This document shows positions 17,202 to 26,114 of a stretch of DNA of 64,000 bases, one piece after another. The notes below the pieces were generated by a model. The model was not told where the DNA came from and searched no databases. It saw nothing but the letters and a program-made list of their open reading frames with translations. Origin of the DNA: Verrucomicrobiota bacterium (GTDB lineage Bacteria; Verrucomicrobiota; Verrucomicrobiia; CAIQCK01); the NCBI GenBank assembly GCA_016235595.1, contig JACRJX010000024.1, forward strand, positions 1 through 64,000, given 5' to 3'. The position numbers and the translations under genes are program-made. Within the stretch, counting starts at the first letter, position 1. The number at the start of each line of letters is the position of its first letter.

Positions 17202-19175
17202 TTGCAGAACCATAGTGACAAGGAAGGAAACTGCCGCGCCAGTCGCGTGGACGCGTGCCGCAGGAGACCGGATCGGGCAAGAGAAGACAGCAGCCTGGAG
17301 TCAGGCATCAGGAGTTGCAAGGCCCGCGCTTGCTGTCTTCTTGCTGCTGCCCTCTTCCTTCTTTTCCCCGCCCTCGCCCACCCCGGCACTTTCACCACCT
17401 CAGTGGACCGCACGGAAGTCGCACTCGGCGAACAAGTCCAACTCACGCTGCGGTTCGAAGACGTGCCGCACGCCAGCCAACCGGAACTGCCAGCGTTGGA
17501 TGGGTTCATCACCACCTACGACAATGTGCAAACCCAGGCAAACGTTGACCACGGCACGCGGCACGACGTCATAGCGCACACTTTTCTGCTGACGCCCACG
17601 CGCGAAGGCATGCTGCTGATCCCCTCTCTCAGCCTGCAAATAGACAAACAGACGTTCAGCAGCCGACCCATTACCATCAAAGCAGTGAAAGACAAGATTC
17701 AGGGTGGCAGCACGGAGGACTTCTTCCAACCCGGCGCGCTATTCTCCAACCTCGTCAGCGGAGTCCAAACCGTCGGCATGGAGGATTTCTTCCGCCTTGG
17801 ATTTTCCATCGCCCGCACCAATCTGTTCTTGAGCGAAGTAACACCCCTGGACTTGAAACTCTGCATTCGCACTGGCATCCGCTACCGGGGCGAGAAGCCC
17901 CTCGTCGCTGCGCCCGGCTTTGGCGAGATCAAGTTGCCATACCCGGTCGAATCGCGGGAGTTGATTGACGGCAAATCGTTCGTCGTCTACACCTTCCGCA
18001 CGCTGGCCAGTCCTGTGCAATTCGGATATCTCACACTCGGTCCCGCCCAGGCCGAATTGGACGTTCTTGTGGATTCCGGTCGTCGTTTTCGATTACCCAC
18101 CCTCAGCGATCCGTTTTTTCAGAGTCTCCTGGGCAACGCCAGCAAGACGAAAAGGATTGTCGTGACATCGCCATACGTGCCAGTGCGCGTGGCGCCCCTG
18201 CCCGACGCCGGCAAGCCAGCCGACTTCACCGGCACGGTCGGCCACTACGCCCTCGACGTGACCGCCAATCCCACGACACTGCGCGTGGACGAACCGGTGG
18301 CGCTCACCATTCGCGTCGTCGGCCAGGGCAATCTCGCCACACTCACGCCCCCGAAGTTCACACCGCCAAAAACCTTCAAGAGCTACGAGCCGGTGGTGAA
18401 GGGCAGGCAAACCGATGAAATGGGTTACACCGGCGAGAAAGTGTTTGAGCAAACCATCATGCCGTTGTCAACGAGCGTGACGGAGATTCCGCCGGTGAAG
18501 TTCAGCTTCTTCGACCCGGAACTGGGACGTTATCAAACGCTCAGCCGCGGCCCCATCCAACTCACCGTGCGAGAGTCGGCTGTTGCGGAGACGACGGGCA
18601 CCGTCAGCACCATCCCCGCCGTCGCCGCACGCCGGCCACAGGAAACACCCGCCGCCAGCCTCGTCTATCTCAAACCTGATCTCGGCGCTGTCGTCGCAGC
18701 CTCGCCCCTGCGCTACCGCCAAACCTGGTTTCTTGCCGGCCAAGGCTTGCCTGTGCTGGCACTGGTGGTCTCAGTGTTCGCGCAACGCCGCTGGCAACGG
18801 CTTCGCAACGATATCCGCTATGCCCGCCTGCGCCGCGCCTGCGCCAACGCCCAGCAGCATCTGGTCGAAGTCGAGCAACTGTTGCATGCGGGGCAAAGTC
18901 AGAGCGCGGTGTTCTACGCCGCATTATTCAAAACGTTGCAAGACTACCTCGGTGACCGGCTGAACCTGTCGTCCCCCGGCATCACGAGCGACATCATCGA
19001 GGAAGAACTCCGTCCACGCGCCTTGCCACAGGAGATTTGCCAGGCGCTGAGGGAAGTGTTTGCAGCTTGCGACACTGCGCGATTCGCCCCGAGCAGGCAG
19101 GACCACCCCGACCGCGAACGGCTGTTGAAAATCGCGCGCGAAACAGTCGCGGCGATGGAAAAGATGCCGTTCTGA
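17202..19175 (+). CDS. BatD-family protein
   Basis: Membrane protein of the Bat aerotolerance-type systems. It has extracytoplasmic beta-rich domains (VDRTEVALGEQVQLTLRFED, then a BatD-typical KVFEQTIMPLSTSVTEIPPVKFSFFDP), one membrane helix near residues 505-525 (FLAGQGLPVLALVVSVFA) and a cytoplasmic helical C-terminus. BatD normally works beside BatA/B (VWA domains) and a MoxR ATPase, none of which is in this window. The start is uncertain: the frame opens at TTG 17202, with GTG at 17247 as an alternative. Either leaves 30-45 residues before the signal-like ACCLLAAALFLLFPALA, and no start lies closer. Confidence 0.82.
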   Translation: MQNHSDKEGNCRASRVDACRRRPDRAREDSSLESGIRSCKARACCLLAAALFLLFPALAHPGTFTTSVDRTEVALGEQVQLTLRFEDVPHASQPELPALDGFITTYDNVQTQANVDHGTRHDVIAHTFLLTPTREGMLLIPSLSLQIDKQTFSSRPITIKAVKDKIQGGSTEDFFQPGALFSNLVSGVQTVGMEDFFRLGFSIARTNLFLSEVTPLDLKLCIRTGIRYRGEKPLVAAPGFGEIKLPYPVESRELIDGKSFVVYTFRTLASPVQFGYLTLGPAQAELDVLVDSGRRFRLPTLSDPFFQSLLGNASKTKRIVVTSPYVPVRVAPLPDAGKPADFTGTVGHYALDVTANPTTLRVDEPVALTIRVVGQGNLATLTPPKFTPPKTFKSYEPVVKGRQTDEMGYTGEKVFEQTIMPLSTSVTEIPPVKFSFFDPELGRYQTLSRGPIQLTVRESAVAETTGTVSTIPAVAARRPQETPAASLVYLKPDLGAVVAASPLRYRQTWFLAGQGLPVLALVVSVFAQRRWQRLRNDIRYARLRRACANAQQHLVEVEQLLHAGQSQSAVFYAALFKTLQDYLGDRLNLSSPGITSDIIEEELRPRALPQEICQALREVFAACDTARFAPSRQDHPDRERLLKIARETVAAMEKMPF

Positions 19176-19214
19176 GGACGCCAGCATCCATCTTGCCGCA
19201 GGACCTGATTGGCC

Positions 19215-19242
19215 TTGGCATGGGCCGTCCACGGCCCGCCAA
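19215..19242 (+). terminator. hairpin downstream of batD
   Basis: TTGGC-AT-GGGCCGT-CC-ACGGCCC-GCCAA: an inner 7-bp and an outer 5-bp stem with a two-base bulge, 40 bases after the batD stop. No T run follows. It may be a terminator or a REP-like element. Confidence 0.45.
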
Positions 19243-19484
19243 AGATCATGCCCCACCCTGTCACCCAAGTTCCGTAACACCTTCCGCTGGCGCGGAAGCA
19301 TCGAACGACTCGCGTTCCCTCGCGAATCATGAAAAACACCAGGTCGCTGACGCTACGCCCACCGAATCATCTGAATGCCAATCAAGTTGGCCACACTACA
19401 AACCGCGTGAGCAAACAACCACCAACCGGTCACTTCACGCTGCTCCATCTTCTTGCTGATCGCTCTCATGGACCGGTCAACCAA

Positions 19485-19658
19485 TCAATTCACCTGACTC
19501 GAGCCGGCGCCTATCTGAATCACGCCGCCTCGGAGCAACTGTCCCACCAGTTTCACCGCGGCCGCACGACTGGGGCAGATGTCAAATGCCAGTGCCACCA
19601 ACTCGCCAAAGGTCCGCGGACTGCGAACTTCCATTGCTGATTTCCTCATTTTCCTCAT
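19485..19658 (-). CDS. 57-aa protein of unknown function with a strong ribosome binding site
   Basis: A small minus-strand gene. The start ATG at 19658 is preceded by AAAGGAG with a 6-base spacer, the best Shine-Dalgarno match in this part of the window. The product begins MRKMRKSAMEVRSPRTFGEL, continues with a mixed helical stretch (VALAFDICPSRAAAVKLVGQ, LLRGGVIQIGAGSS) and ends QVN. There is no signal peptide. The sequence looks like a small soluble helical protein; I recall similar short conserved hypotheticals in Verrucomicrobiota but cannot name a family. It stands alone between batD and the GH13 gene. Confidence 0.6.
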   Translation of the reverse strand: MRKMRKSAMEVRSPRTFGELVALAFDICPSRAAAVKLVGQLLRGGVIQIGAGSSQVN

Positions 19659-20027
19659 GACAATCTCCTTTATCTCTCCTTGAACCGGTCTTGCTTTGCT
19701 TCGTTGTTCTCCTCTGCGCGCATTATTTTAGGCCAATTCTCCACGCCCGTAATGTCGGGAGACCATGACCACCTGTCGGGCTTTTGGGAACCCGTCGGGG
19801 ATTTCCCTTACATCGGGAATATTCCTCATCGTCTCCATGACAACTTCATTTTCGTCCGCGCATCGCCATACAACCGACAATCAGGGCAGGTTATTCCAAC
19901 CTTTTGCGGGGTTATCGTCAGACACGGCCCGAAACTTTAGCCTTATTTTGTGTGCTGGAGGTTTTTTTCCGCTTCTAAACAGATGGGTTGCAGACGAGAA
20001 TATTGTGTCTAGACTGGAAGCGAGTTT
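19659..20027. other. intergenic gap upstream of the GH13 gene
   Basis: No gene recognised. The gap contains the leader of the minus-strand 57-aa gene, short G/T-rich tracts (GGAGGTTTTTTT near 19960) and, just before 20028, GGAAGCGAG as the likely ribosome binding site of the GH13 gene. A TTGCAG-N16-TAGACT candidate at 19988-20015 is too close to the ATG to be convincing. Confidence 0.4.
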
Positions 20028-21299
20028 ATGATTCTGTATAACCTTTTTCCGCTGTTGGCCGGGCCTTTCTCCCGGTGGAACGAACATTTCGCGCGCGCTG
20101 CCGAAATGGGTTTCGACTGGGTTTTTGTGAATCCGATTCAGCAATTGGGCGCGTCACGAAGCCTGTATTCCATTGCCGATTACTTCCGATTCAACCCCGC
20201 GCTGCTCGACCCCGTCAGCGACGCTTCGCCGGACGAACAGGTCCGCCAGATGGCCGAGCAGGCGCATGCCGCCGGCCTGAAGTTGATGATTGATCTCGTC
20301 ATCAACCACTGCGCCATAGACTCGCCGCTTACCCGCGAGCATCCAGAATGGTTCCTGCGCGATCCGGACGGGCGCATCGCACACTCCTCCTGTATTAACA
20401 ACAACGAACGTGTCGTCTGGAAAGACCTTGCGCAATTCAACCACCTGCACACCCCCGACAAGGAAGGCCTGTTCCGTTACTGCCAGAGCGTCGTGGACAA
20501 CTTGCTCTCGCTCGGCTTCAACGGATTCCGCTGCGACGCAGCGTATCAACTCCCGCGCCCATTCTGGCAACGGCTGATCCGCGAAACCAGACAACGGCAC
20601 CCCCAAGCCTGCTTTGTCGCCGAGACACTCGGCTGCACCGCCGACCAGACCAAGGATACCGCGCGCGCCGGCTTCGACTTCGTTTTCAACAGCTCCAAGT
20701 GGTGGAACTATTACGATTGGTGGCTCATCGAGCAATACAACCTCACCCGCGACACCGCCGGCTCCATCAGCTTCCCGGAGAGCCACGACACCCCGCGCCT
20801 CATCGAGGAAGCTGGCGGCAATATCAACGCCGTCAAACAACGCTACCTCTTCTCCTCGCTCTGGTCCGCCGGCGTGATGATGCCGATGGGCTTCGAGTTC
20901 GCCATGCGCAAACCGCTGCACGTCATCAACACCACGCCCGCCGATTGGCACGTCGATGGCGTGGACCTGCGCACCTACGTCGCCAGCGTCAACGCCATCA
21001 AGAAAAACCATCCTGTGTTCCGCGAGGAATGCCCTACCAACATCTTCCCCTGCAACAACCCCAACATCCTCCTCATGTGGAAGGCTTCAACCAAGCACAA
21101 GGACGAGGCGATCCTGATCCTCAACAAGGATGTCTGGAACCATCAGGAGTTTTACACCGACCACTTCCGCCATTTCATCCAAGCCGGCGCCCCCTTGCGT
21201 GACGTGTCGCCGGAATTTCCGCTGGAATACATCCACGAGCCGTTCCACTACGCCCTCCGCCCCGGCCAAGGCATCGTGCTGGTGACGACGCGGAATTGA
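20028..21299 (+). CDS. GH13 alpha-amylase-family enzyme, single-domain
   Basis: Cytoplasmic alpha-glucan-active TIM-barrel enzyme. Catalytic residues sit in recognisable GH13 motifs: nucleophile D170 in GFNGFRCDAAY, acid/base E199 in FVAETLG, and the transition-state Asp D254 in PESHDTPRL; LMIDLVINH is conserved region I. At 423 aa it is short, with almost no C-terminal beta-domain. Style (WKDLAQFNH, NSSKWWNYYDWW) is closer to GlgE/GH13_3-like or glucanotransferase-like members than to secreted amylases, and there is no signal peptide. It converges on glgA with one base between stops and is near a GH57 gene, so it is probably part of glycogen or maltodextrin turnover. Confidence 0.82.
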   Translation: MILYNLFPLLAGPFSRWNEHFARAAEMGFDWVFVNPIQQLGASRSLYSIADYFRFNPALLDPVSDASPDEQVRQMAEQAHAAGLKLMIDLVINHCAIDSPLTREHPEWFLRDPDGRIAHSSCINNNERVVWKDLAQFNHLHTPDKEGLFRYCQSVVDNLLSLGFNGFRCDAAYQLPRPFWQRLIRETRQRHPQACFVAETLGCTADQTKDTARAGFDFVFNSSKWWNYYDWWLIEQYNLTRDTAGSISFPESHDTPRLIEEAGGNINAVKQRYLFSSLWSAGVMMPMGFEFAMRKPLHVINTTPADWHVDGVDLRTYVASVNAIKKNHPVFREECPTNIFPCNNPNILLMWKASTKHKDEAILILNKDVWNHQEFYTDHFRHFIQAGAPLRDVSPEFPLEYIHEPFHYALRPGQGIVLVTTRN

Positions 21300-21300
21300 T

Positions 21301-22773
21301 CTACTTCTCCCGGATCAACTCGTAGACGTTCATGTAATCCTGGCCGGGATTTTTCCAGGAGTAGTCGTAGCGCATGCCGTTGACCATGAGTTCGCTGAAG
21401 TGGTTGGGATAGGAATACCACATACCGATGGCGCGTTGGAGAGCAGACTCGACGCCGGCGGCGTTGAAGTCGTTGAAGACGTAGCCGTTTCGCTCGTGAT
21501 AAGGCTTCGGCGCGTGGTTGGCGTCGAAGACAGTGTCCGCGAGACCGCCTGTGGCGCGAACGATGGGCACAGCGCCGTATTTGAGGCCGATCATCTGCGT
21601 GAGGCCGCACGGTTCAAAGAGGCTCGGCACGAGAATCATGTCGGAGCCGGCGTAGATGAGATGGGAGAGCTCTTCGTTGAAGCTCAGCTCGATGTGACAG
21701 TCGGGGTTGTCGTTATACTGGCGTTTGAGTCCCCAGAAATGCTGGCCGATGCGCCCGTCGGCACTGGTGCCGAGCAGGACGAACTGGCAGCCGTGCTGGA
21801 TGCAATAGTGGATGGCATGCGTGATGAGCGGCACGCCCTTCTGGTGGTCAAGCCGGCCAATGTAGGTAAGAATCGGTTTGAACTCGTCGCGCAGCCAGAA
21901 ACGGTCGCGCAGGGCTTTCTTGTTGGCGAACTTGCCGTCGAGCTTGCTGGCGGAGTATTGGTTCGGTATGTGACGGTCTATCTCCGGGTTCCAGACCTCG
22001 TAGTCCACACCGTTGAGGATGCCGCCGACCTTGTTGCGGTGGATGTGGAGGGTGTGGCCGAGACCGTAGTTCTGGCCGCTGTGCATGATTTCCCACGCAT
22101 ACCGCGGCGAGACGGTGGTGACGAAGTTGGAATAGACGATGCCGGCCTTCATCTGGTTGATGCCGGCGGGGTTGAAGTTGTCCTGCAACCGGTCCTGGTG
22201 AAAGAAGTAGCTGTGGCGGTTGAGACCGGTGGCGCGCAGGATGTGCTCGCCGGTGACGCCCTGATGCTGGAGGTTGTGGAGCGTGTAGCAAACGCGCGGG
22301 TGCGTCATGCCGAGGTGCTTGTATATCTCGTAGAGCATCACCGGCACCAACCCGGTTTGCCAGTCATGGCAATGAATGATATCGGGATGCTTGTTGCTCT
22401 TGAGCATGAACTCCAGCGCCGCCCGTGAGAAGAACGCGAACCGCTGGTCATCGTCGCCCTGCCCGTAGAACGAACGGCGATGGAAGAAATTCTGGTCGGA
22501 ATGCGGTTCGATGAAGAAACATTTCCGCCCGTGGACGAAGCCAAAATAGACCGTGCAATGGATGCTCTGGTTGTACCACGGCACCCAGAGGTCCTTGTGA
22601 GTGATCTGGAGGCCGAAAATCTGGTCGTAGCGCAGGCAGTCGTATTTCGGCAGGATGATCTCGACGGAGTTGCCGCGAATCTCCAACTCGCGGCACAGTC
22701 CAAACACAACGTCCCCCAGCCCGCCCACTTTGGCGACGGGAGCGCACTCTGACGATACCATCACGATATACAT
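21301..22773 (-). CDS. glgA: glycogen synthase (GT5)
   Basis: ADP(UDP)-glucose-dependent alpha-1,4-glucan synthase. The N-terminal K15-VGGLGD motif binds the nucleotide sugar. Other GT5 signatures are DIIHCHDWQTGLVP, GKxN-type GGILNGVDYEVWNPE, YIGRLDHQKGV and the C-terminal acceptor/nucleotide region PSLFEPCGLTQMIGLKYG. At 490 aa it is normal length. GGAGAGAAA lies about 10 bases before the ATG at 22773. A GH57 gene lies about 100 bases upstream on the same strand and a convergent GH13 gene abuts its end, forming a small alpha-glucan locus. Confidence 0.95.
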   Translation of the reverse strand: MYIVMVSSECAPVAKVGGLGDVVFGLCRELEIRGNSVEIILPKYDCLRYDQIFGLQITHKDLWVPWYNQSIHCTVYFGFVHGRKCFFIEPHSDQNFFHRRSFYGQGDDDQRFAFFSRAALEFMLKSNKHPDIIHCHDWQTGLVPVMLYEIYKHLGMTHPRVCYTLHNLQHQGVTGEHILRATGLNRHSYFFHQDRLQDNFNPAGINQMKAGIVYSNFVTTVSPRYAWEIMHSGQNYGLGHTLHIHRNKVGGILNGVDYEVWNPEIDRHIPNQYSASKLDGKFANKKALRDRFWLRDEFKPILTYIGRLDHQKGVPLITHAIHYCIQHGCQFVLLGTSADGRIGQHFWGLKRQYNDNPDCHIELSFNEELSHLIYAGSDMILVPSLFEPCGLTQMIGLKYGAVPIVRATGGLADTVFDANHAPKPYHERNGYVFNDFNAAGVESALQRAIGMWYSYPNHFSELMVNGMRYDYSWKNPGQDYMNVYELIREK

Positions 22774-22874
22774 TCGGTCGTTCTTTTCTCTCCGTGTTCA
22801 GTTCCAAACCTTGACGCGGAAGATACTATCACTGCCAAACCAGTGCGAGCAACGTGCCTTTTCGCCGGCCCGTT

Positions 22875-24074
22875 CTACTTCCTGCCCATTTTCGCCATCG
22901 CCGCATCCAGCAGGTTATACGCCTGCTCCAGGTCGTCGAACGACCGGTGGACCCAGCGACTTCCCCAGTAGAAATTGCAGCTCGTCTCCGCCGTCAGGAT
23001 GAAATCGTAGGCACGCACAACCAGTTGGCGAATCTCTTCAGGATCGCTCACTCCCGGCTGCCGCTCGTCAAACGCCTGCTTCACCTGATGATAATAATCG
23101 CTTGCGCGCCGCACCTCATCCCAGCCCTTCTTCTGCAAGAGCGAGCCGGTCCATTGCGTGAAGTCGCCGCCCCAGTGATGCTCGGTGTTCCAAGCGCCGC
23201 GATGCACCTCCACCTCCTCCGTCGGCGGATAGCGATGCAAATACTCGCCGATATGGATCGGCTTGAAACCGAGCGTGCCAGCGCGGCAGCGATCCAGCAT
23301 CTGCCGGTAAAAGAATCCCCAGAAACCGCTCTCCACGTTCGTCGTACGGAACCAACCGCCATTTTCGCCATCGGTCCACGTCGTCACCAGCGCAGGGAAG
23401 TCGCAGAACTTCGTCCGCTCGCGCACCTCATGCTGGAACCAGCCGGGGTCCATGCCGGAGAGTTGCGCGTTGGACAGCTCACGGTCGCGCGGCACGATCA
23501 CGATTTCCGCGCCGCCATAGCGCGCCAGATACGGCCGGTAGCGCGTCTCCTCCCAGCGCATTTGCCGCTTCGGCTTGATGAAGATGGAATCCACCAGCAC
23601 GTATTTGTAGCCGTGCCGCTTCAGCATCGGGATCATCTCCATGCAGAACCCCATCTCCGGTGGCCAGAATCCGCCGAAGCTTTCGCGGCCCAGCAAATGT
23701 TTCCCCAACCCCTGCCACCACGCCGTCTGCGCGTCCCAGTCCGCCGCCGGAATCAGCGGATAGACCGGGTGATACAATCCGCTGCCCACGATCTCGATGG
23801 GAGCGTGCCGGAACCGCTTGAGAAGATCCTCGATGTCCACCACGTCGCGGAACGTCTGTCGCACACCGGGGTCTTCGAGTTGCTTCAACAGCGTCCCCGA
23901 AACACTCAGGTGCAACCGCGCGACGTCATGATATCCCTCCAGCATCCGCGTGATGCGGTCGTAGCACCACAGGATTTGTTTCGCCTCCCAGCTCTCGCCG
24001 GAATTGTGCAGCGCCACCAGGTTCCCCAGCGGCTGATGCAGGTGCAGTCCCAGCGCATGATAGACCTCGCCCAT
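22875..24074 (-). CDS. GH57-family alpha-glucan enzyme
   Basis: Retaining GH57 (beta/alpha)7-barrel enzyme. LHLHQP at residues 11-15 is conserved region 1, the nucleophile is E140 in GGFWPPEMGF and the acid/base is D235 in TTWTDGENGGW. The ATG at 24074 has GGAGG 8 bases upstream and begins MGEVYHALGLHLHQP, which fits the family; the longer frame to 24122 is unlikely. About 399 aa, no signal peptide. GH57 covers alpha-amylase, branching and glucanotransferase activities and I cannot separate these by eye. It probably acts with glgA and the GH13 enzyme. Confidence 0.85.
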   Translation of the reverse strand: MGEVYHALGLHLHQPLGNLVALHNSGESWEAKQILWCYDRITRMLEGYHDVARLHLSVSGTLLKQLEDPGVRQTFRDVVDIEDLLKRFRHAPIEIVGSGLYHPVYPLIPAADWDAQTAWWQGLGKHLLGRESFGGFWPPEMGFCMEMIPMLKRHGYKYVLVDSIFIKPKRQMRWEETRYRPYLARYGGAEIVIVPRDRELSNAQLSGMDPGWFQHEVRERTKFCDFPALVTTWTDGENGGWFRTTNVESGFWGFFYRQMLDRCRAGTLGFKPIHIGEYLHRYPPTEEVEVHRGAWNTEHHWGGDFTQWTGSLLQKKGWDEVRRASDYYHQVKQAFDERQPGVSDPEEIRQLVVRAYDFILTAETSCNFYWGSRWVHRSFDDLEQAYNLLDAAMAKMGRK

Positions 24075-24197
24075 GAAAATATCCTCCGTCGCTTCTCGGT
24101 CCTGACGTTCACACAGGCCCATATCGCCCGTGCCGTTGCCCTCACCTTACGCCGCACCGCTGCATTCAGCCAAGCTTGAACTTCCCCCGCAATCCCG

Positions 24198-26114
24198 TCA
24201 GCGCTTCGCTGGCTTCGTGTCCGGCTGAAGTTGCTCCAACGCCGCTTCAAGACTGAAGCGGAGGAAAAGCCCGTATTCACCAAACGTTTTCCGGTCCGCG
24301 CCGTCGAGCACCGCGCGCATCGCCGGCACCGCCGGCCGCGCCGCTTCGCCAAGCAGTTCCAACGCGCGCGCCGCGTGCAACGCCACGTCGCCGTGCTCGC
24401 TGCGCAGGTCGTTTTCGAGCATGCGCAATCCCGCCTCAGTCTCGCCAAGCTGGACCAGTGCCACGGCTGCCTCGATGCGCACCACCGCGCACGCGTCCTT
24501 TAACGCAGCCCTCAGCGCGTTGCGCGCGGGCGCGGCGTCCTTGCCCGCCGCCCGCAATCCAACCGCCGCCCAGTATCGCACACCATCGTCGGGATCGCTG
24601 AGAAGTCTCTCCTGCTTTGGCACCGCGTCGGACCGTCCGACGAGATCAGCCGCGTCGAGCAGCCGCACGAGCGGATACTTCTTCGGATCTTTCGCCACCG
24701 TGAACGGCGTCGAGTCCGCCCCGATGCGCTCCCGCATCTGCGGCTCGGTTAGAAAACCCCCATCGCGTGTCGTCAGCAGCCATTCGCGCAGCGCGCGGCG
24801 CATCTTTTCCAGTGTCGCGCGATGCGCCGGCACGGTGGCAAGGTTTTTCACCTGATGCGGGTCCGTCTCGCTGTCATAGAGTTCCTCGATAGGCTTGCGC
24901 GGCGCGGCGTAGGTGAGCTGGTCTGCACCCAGCCTGCCCTCGGCGGCGAGGCGCTTGAACTCGCGGCGCATCGTCGAGCCATCCGAGAACCGTTCTGGCG
25001 GCATCCACGAAAGGTGCGGCATGAAGTTGCGGATGTAGAGCCAGCGCCCGTCGCGCACCGAGCGCGAGAGATCGAATGCCTCGTCCACACGATCCCGCAC
25101 GCCGAAAACAAACTTGCGGGGCTTGCCCGCCGCCGGCCCGGCGAACGGCACGCCCTGCATTTGTTTCGGCACCGGCAGGCCCGCAAGACTCAGCACCGTC
25201 GGCCCAAAATCCACAAAGCTCACCAGCCGGTCCGTAACGCTGCCCGGCGCGCCCGGCGCGAGATGACGGAACTTTTCCGGGAACCGGATGATCAACGGCT
25301 CCCACAGCCCCGTGTCGAACAGACATCGCTTGCCGCGGGGAATGCCCATGCCGTTGTCGGAATAGAAGAACACGATCGTGTCGTTGGCGAGACCATCCTC
25401 GTCGAGAGCGCGCAACAACGCGGCCACTTCCTTGTCCATCGCCGTGATGCAGTCGTAATAGCGCGCAAGCATCCGGCGCGACTCAGGCGTGTCGGGATAG
25501 TACGGCGGCACCGGCGCCCTTGCGGGGTCGTGCCGTTCCTCAGGCGCGAGCCGGCTGCCGACCATCTTCTCGAACTGTTCGTGCGGGAAGACGCTCGTGC
25601 GCGACTGGTGCGTGGTCATGAGGTTGAACACCGCGAAGAACGGCTGGCCCGGCTTGCGCCCGCGCCAGTGGGCCTTCCCCGACGAGACATCCCACGCGTC
25701 GCGGATGAACGCCGCCTCGCCGCGCAGGTTGTAGTCGGTTTTGACGTTGTTGGAGCAGTAGTAGCCTGCCTCGCGCAGCCATGCGGGGAAGCCCCGGAAC
25801 TCCGCCGGCACAGGAAACGTCGAGCGTAATCGCTGCGTGCCAAGTGAAGTGGCATACATGCCCGTGATCAGGCACGAGCGCGCGGGCGAGCAGACCGGCG
25901 CCGTGGCAAACGCCCGCGTGTAGCGCACCGCCTGCCGGGCAAACGCGTCGAGATTCGGCGTGCGCGCGTAGCTGTCGCCGTAGCAACCAAGTTGGGGACA
26001 GATGTCCTCGCAGGTAATCCAGAGGATATTCGGCTTCGGAGACGTGGGCGCGGCGGACGTGCCGGATGAAGCGACGAGACCCAGGACAAACAGAACCGCG
26101 AGGACGTGTTTCAT
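24198..26114 (-). CDS. exported sulfatase with C-terminal HEAT-like repeats
   Basis: Type I formylglycine-dependent sulfatase. The signal peptide is KHVLAVLFVLGLVASSG. The metal-binding start is PNILWITCEDICPQLGCYG, and the maturation motif CSPAR at C75-R79 supplies the catalytic formylglycine. DNGMGIPRGKR and the LYDSETDPHQVKNLA segment are typical. Residues about 455-630 add HEAT-like helical repeats (DDGVRYWAAVGLRAAGKDA, SEHGDVALHAARALELLGE), an addition common in Planctomycetes and Verrucomicrobiota. The start overlaps the upstream gene by 4 bases (ATGA), so the two are coupled. Likely substrate is a sulfated polysaccharide. Confidence 0.92.
   Translation of the reverse strand: MKHVLAVLFVLGLVASSGTSAAPTSPKPNILWITCEDICPQLGCYGDSYARTPNLDAFARQAVRYTRAFATAPVCSPARSCLITGMYATSLGTQRLRSTFPVPAEFRGFPAWLREAGYYCSNNVKTDYNLRGEAAFIRDAWDVSSGKAHWRGRKPGQPFFAVFNLMTTHQSRTSVFPHEQFEKMVGSRLAPEERHDPARAPVPPYYPDTPESRRMLARYYDCITAMDKEVAALLRALDEDGLANDTIVFFYSDNGMGIPRGKRCLFDTGLWEPLIIRFPEKFRHLAPGAPGSVTDRLVSFVDFGPTVLSLAGLPVPKQMQGVPFAGPAAGKPRKFVFGVRDRVDEAFDLSRSVRDGRWLYIRNFMPHLSWMPPERFSDGSTMRREFKRLAAEGRLGADQLTYAAPRKPIEELYDSETDPHQVKNLATVPAHRATLEKMRRALREWLLTTRDGGFLTEPQMRERIGADSTPFTVAKDPKKYPLVRLLDAADLVGRSDAVPKQERLLSDPDDGVRYWAAVGLRAAGKDAAPARNALRAALKDACAVVRIEAAVALVQLGETEAGLRMLENDLRSEHGDVALHAARALELLGEAARPAVPAMRAVLDGADRKTFGEYGLFLRFSLEAALEQLQPDTKPAKR

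Noticed and set aside
19988-20015. TTGCAG-N16-TAGACT as the GH13 gene promoter
   Set aside because: Transcription would begin only about six bases before the ATG and exclude the ribosome binding site.
20028-21299. Calling the GH13 gene GlgE
   Set aside because: The protein is far shorter than GlgE and lacks its N-terminal domains; only the family can be supported.
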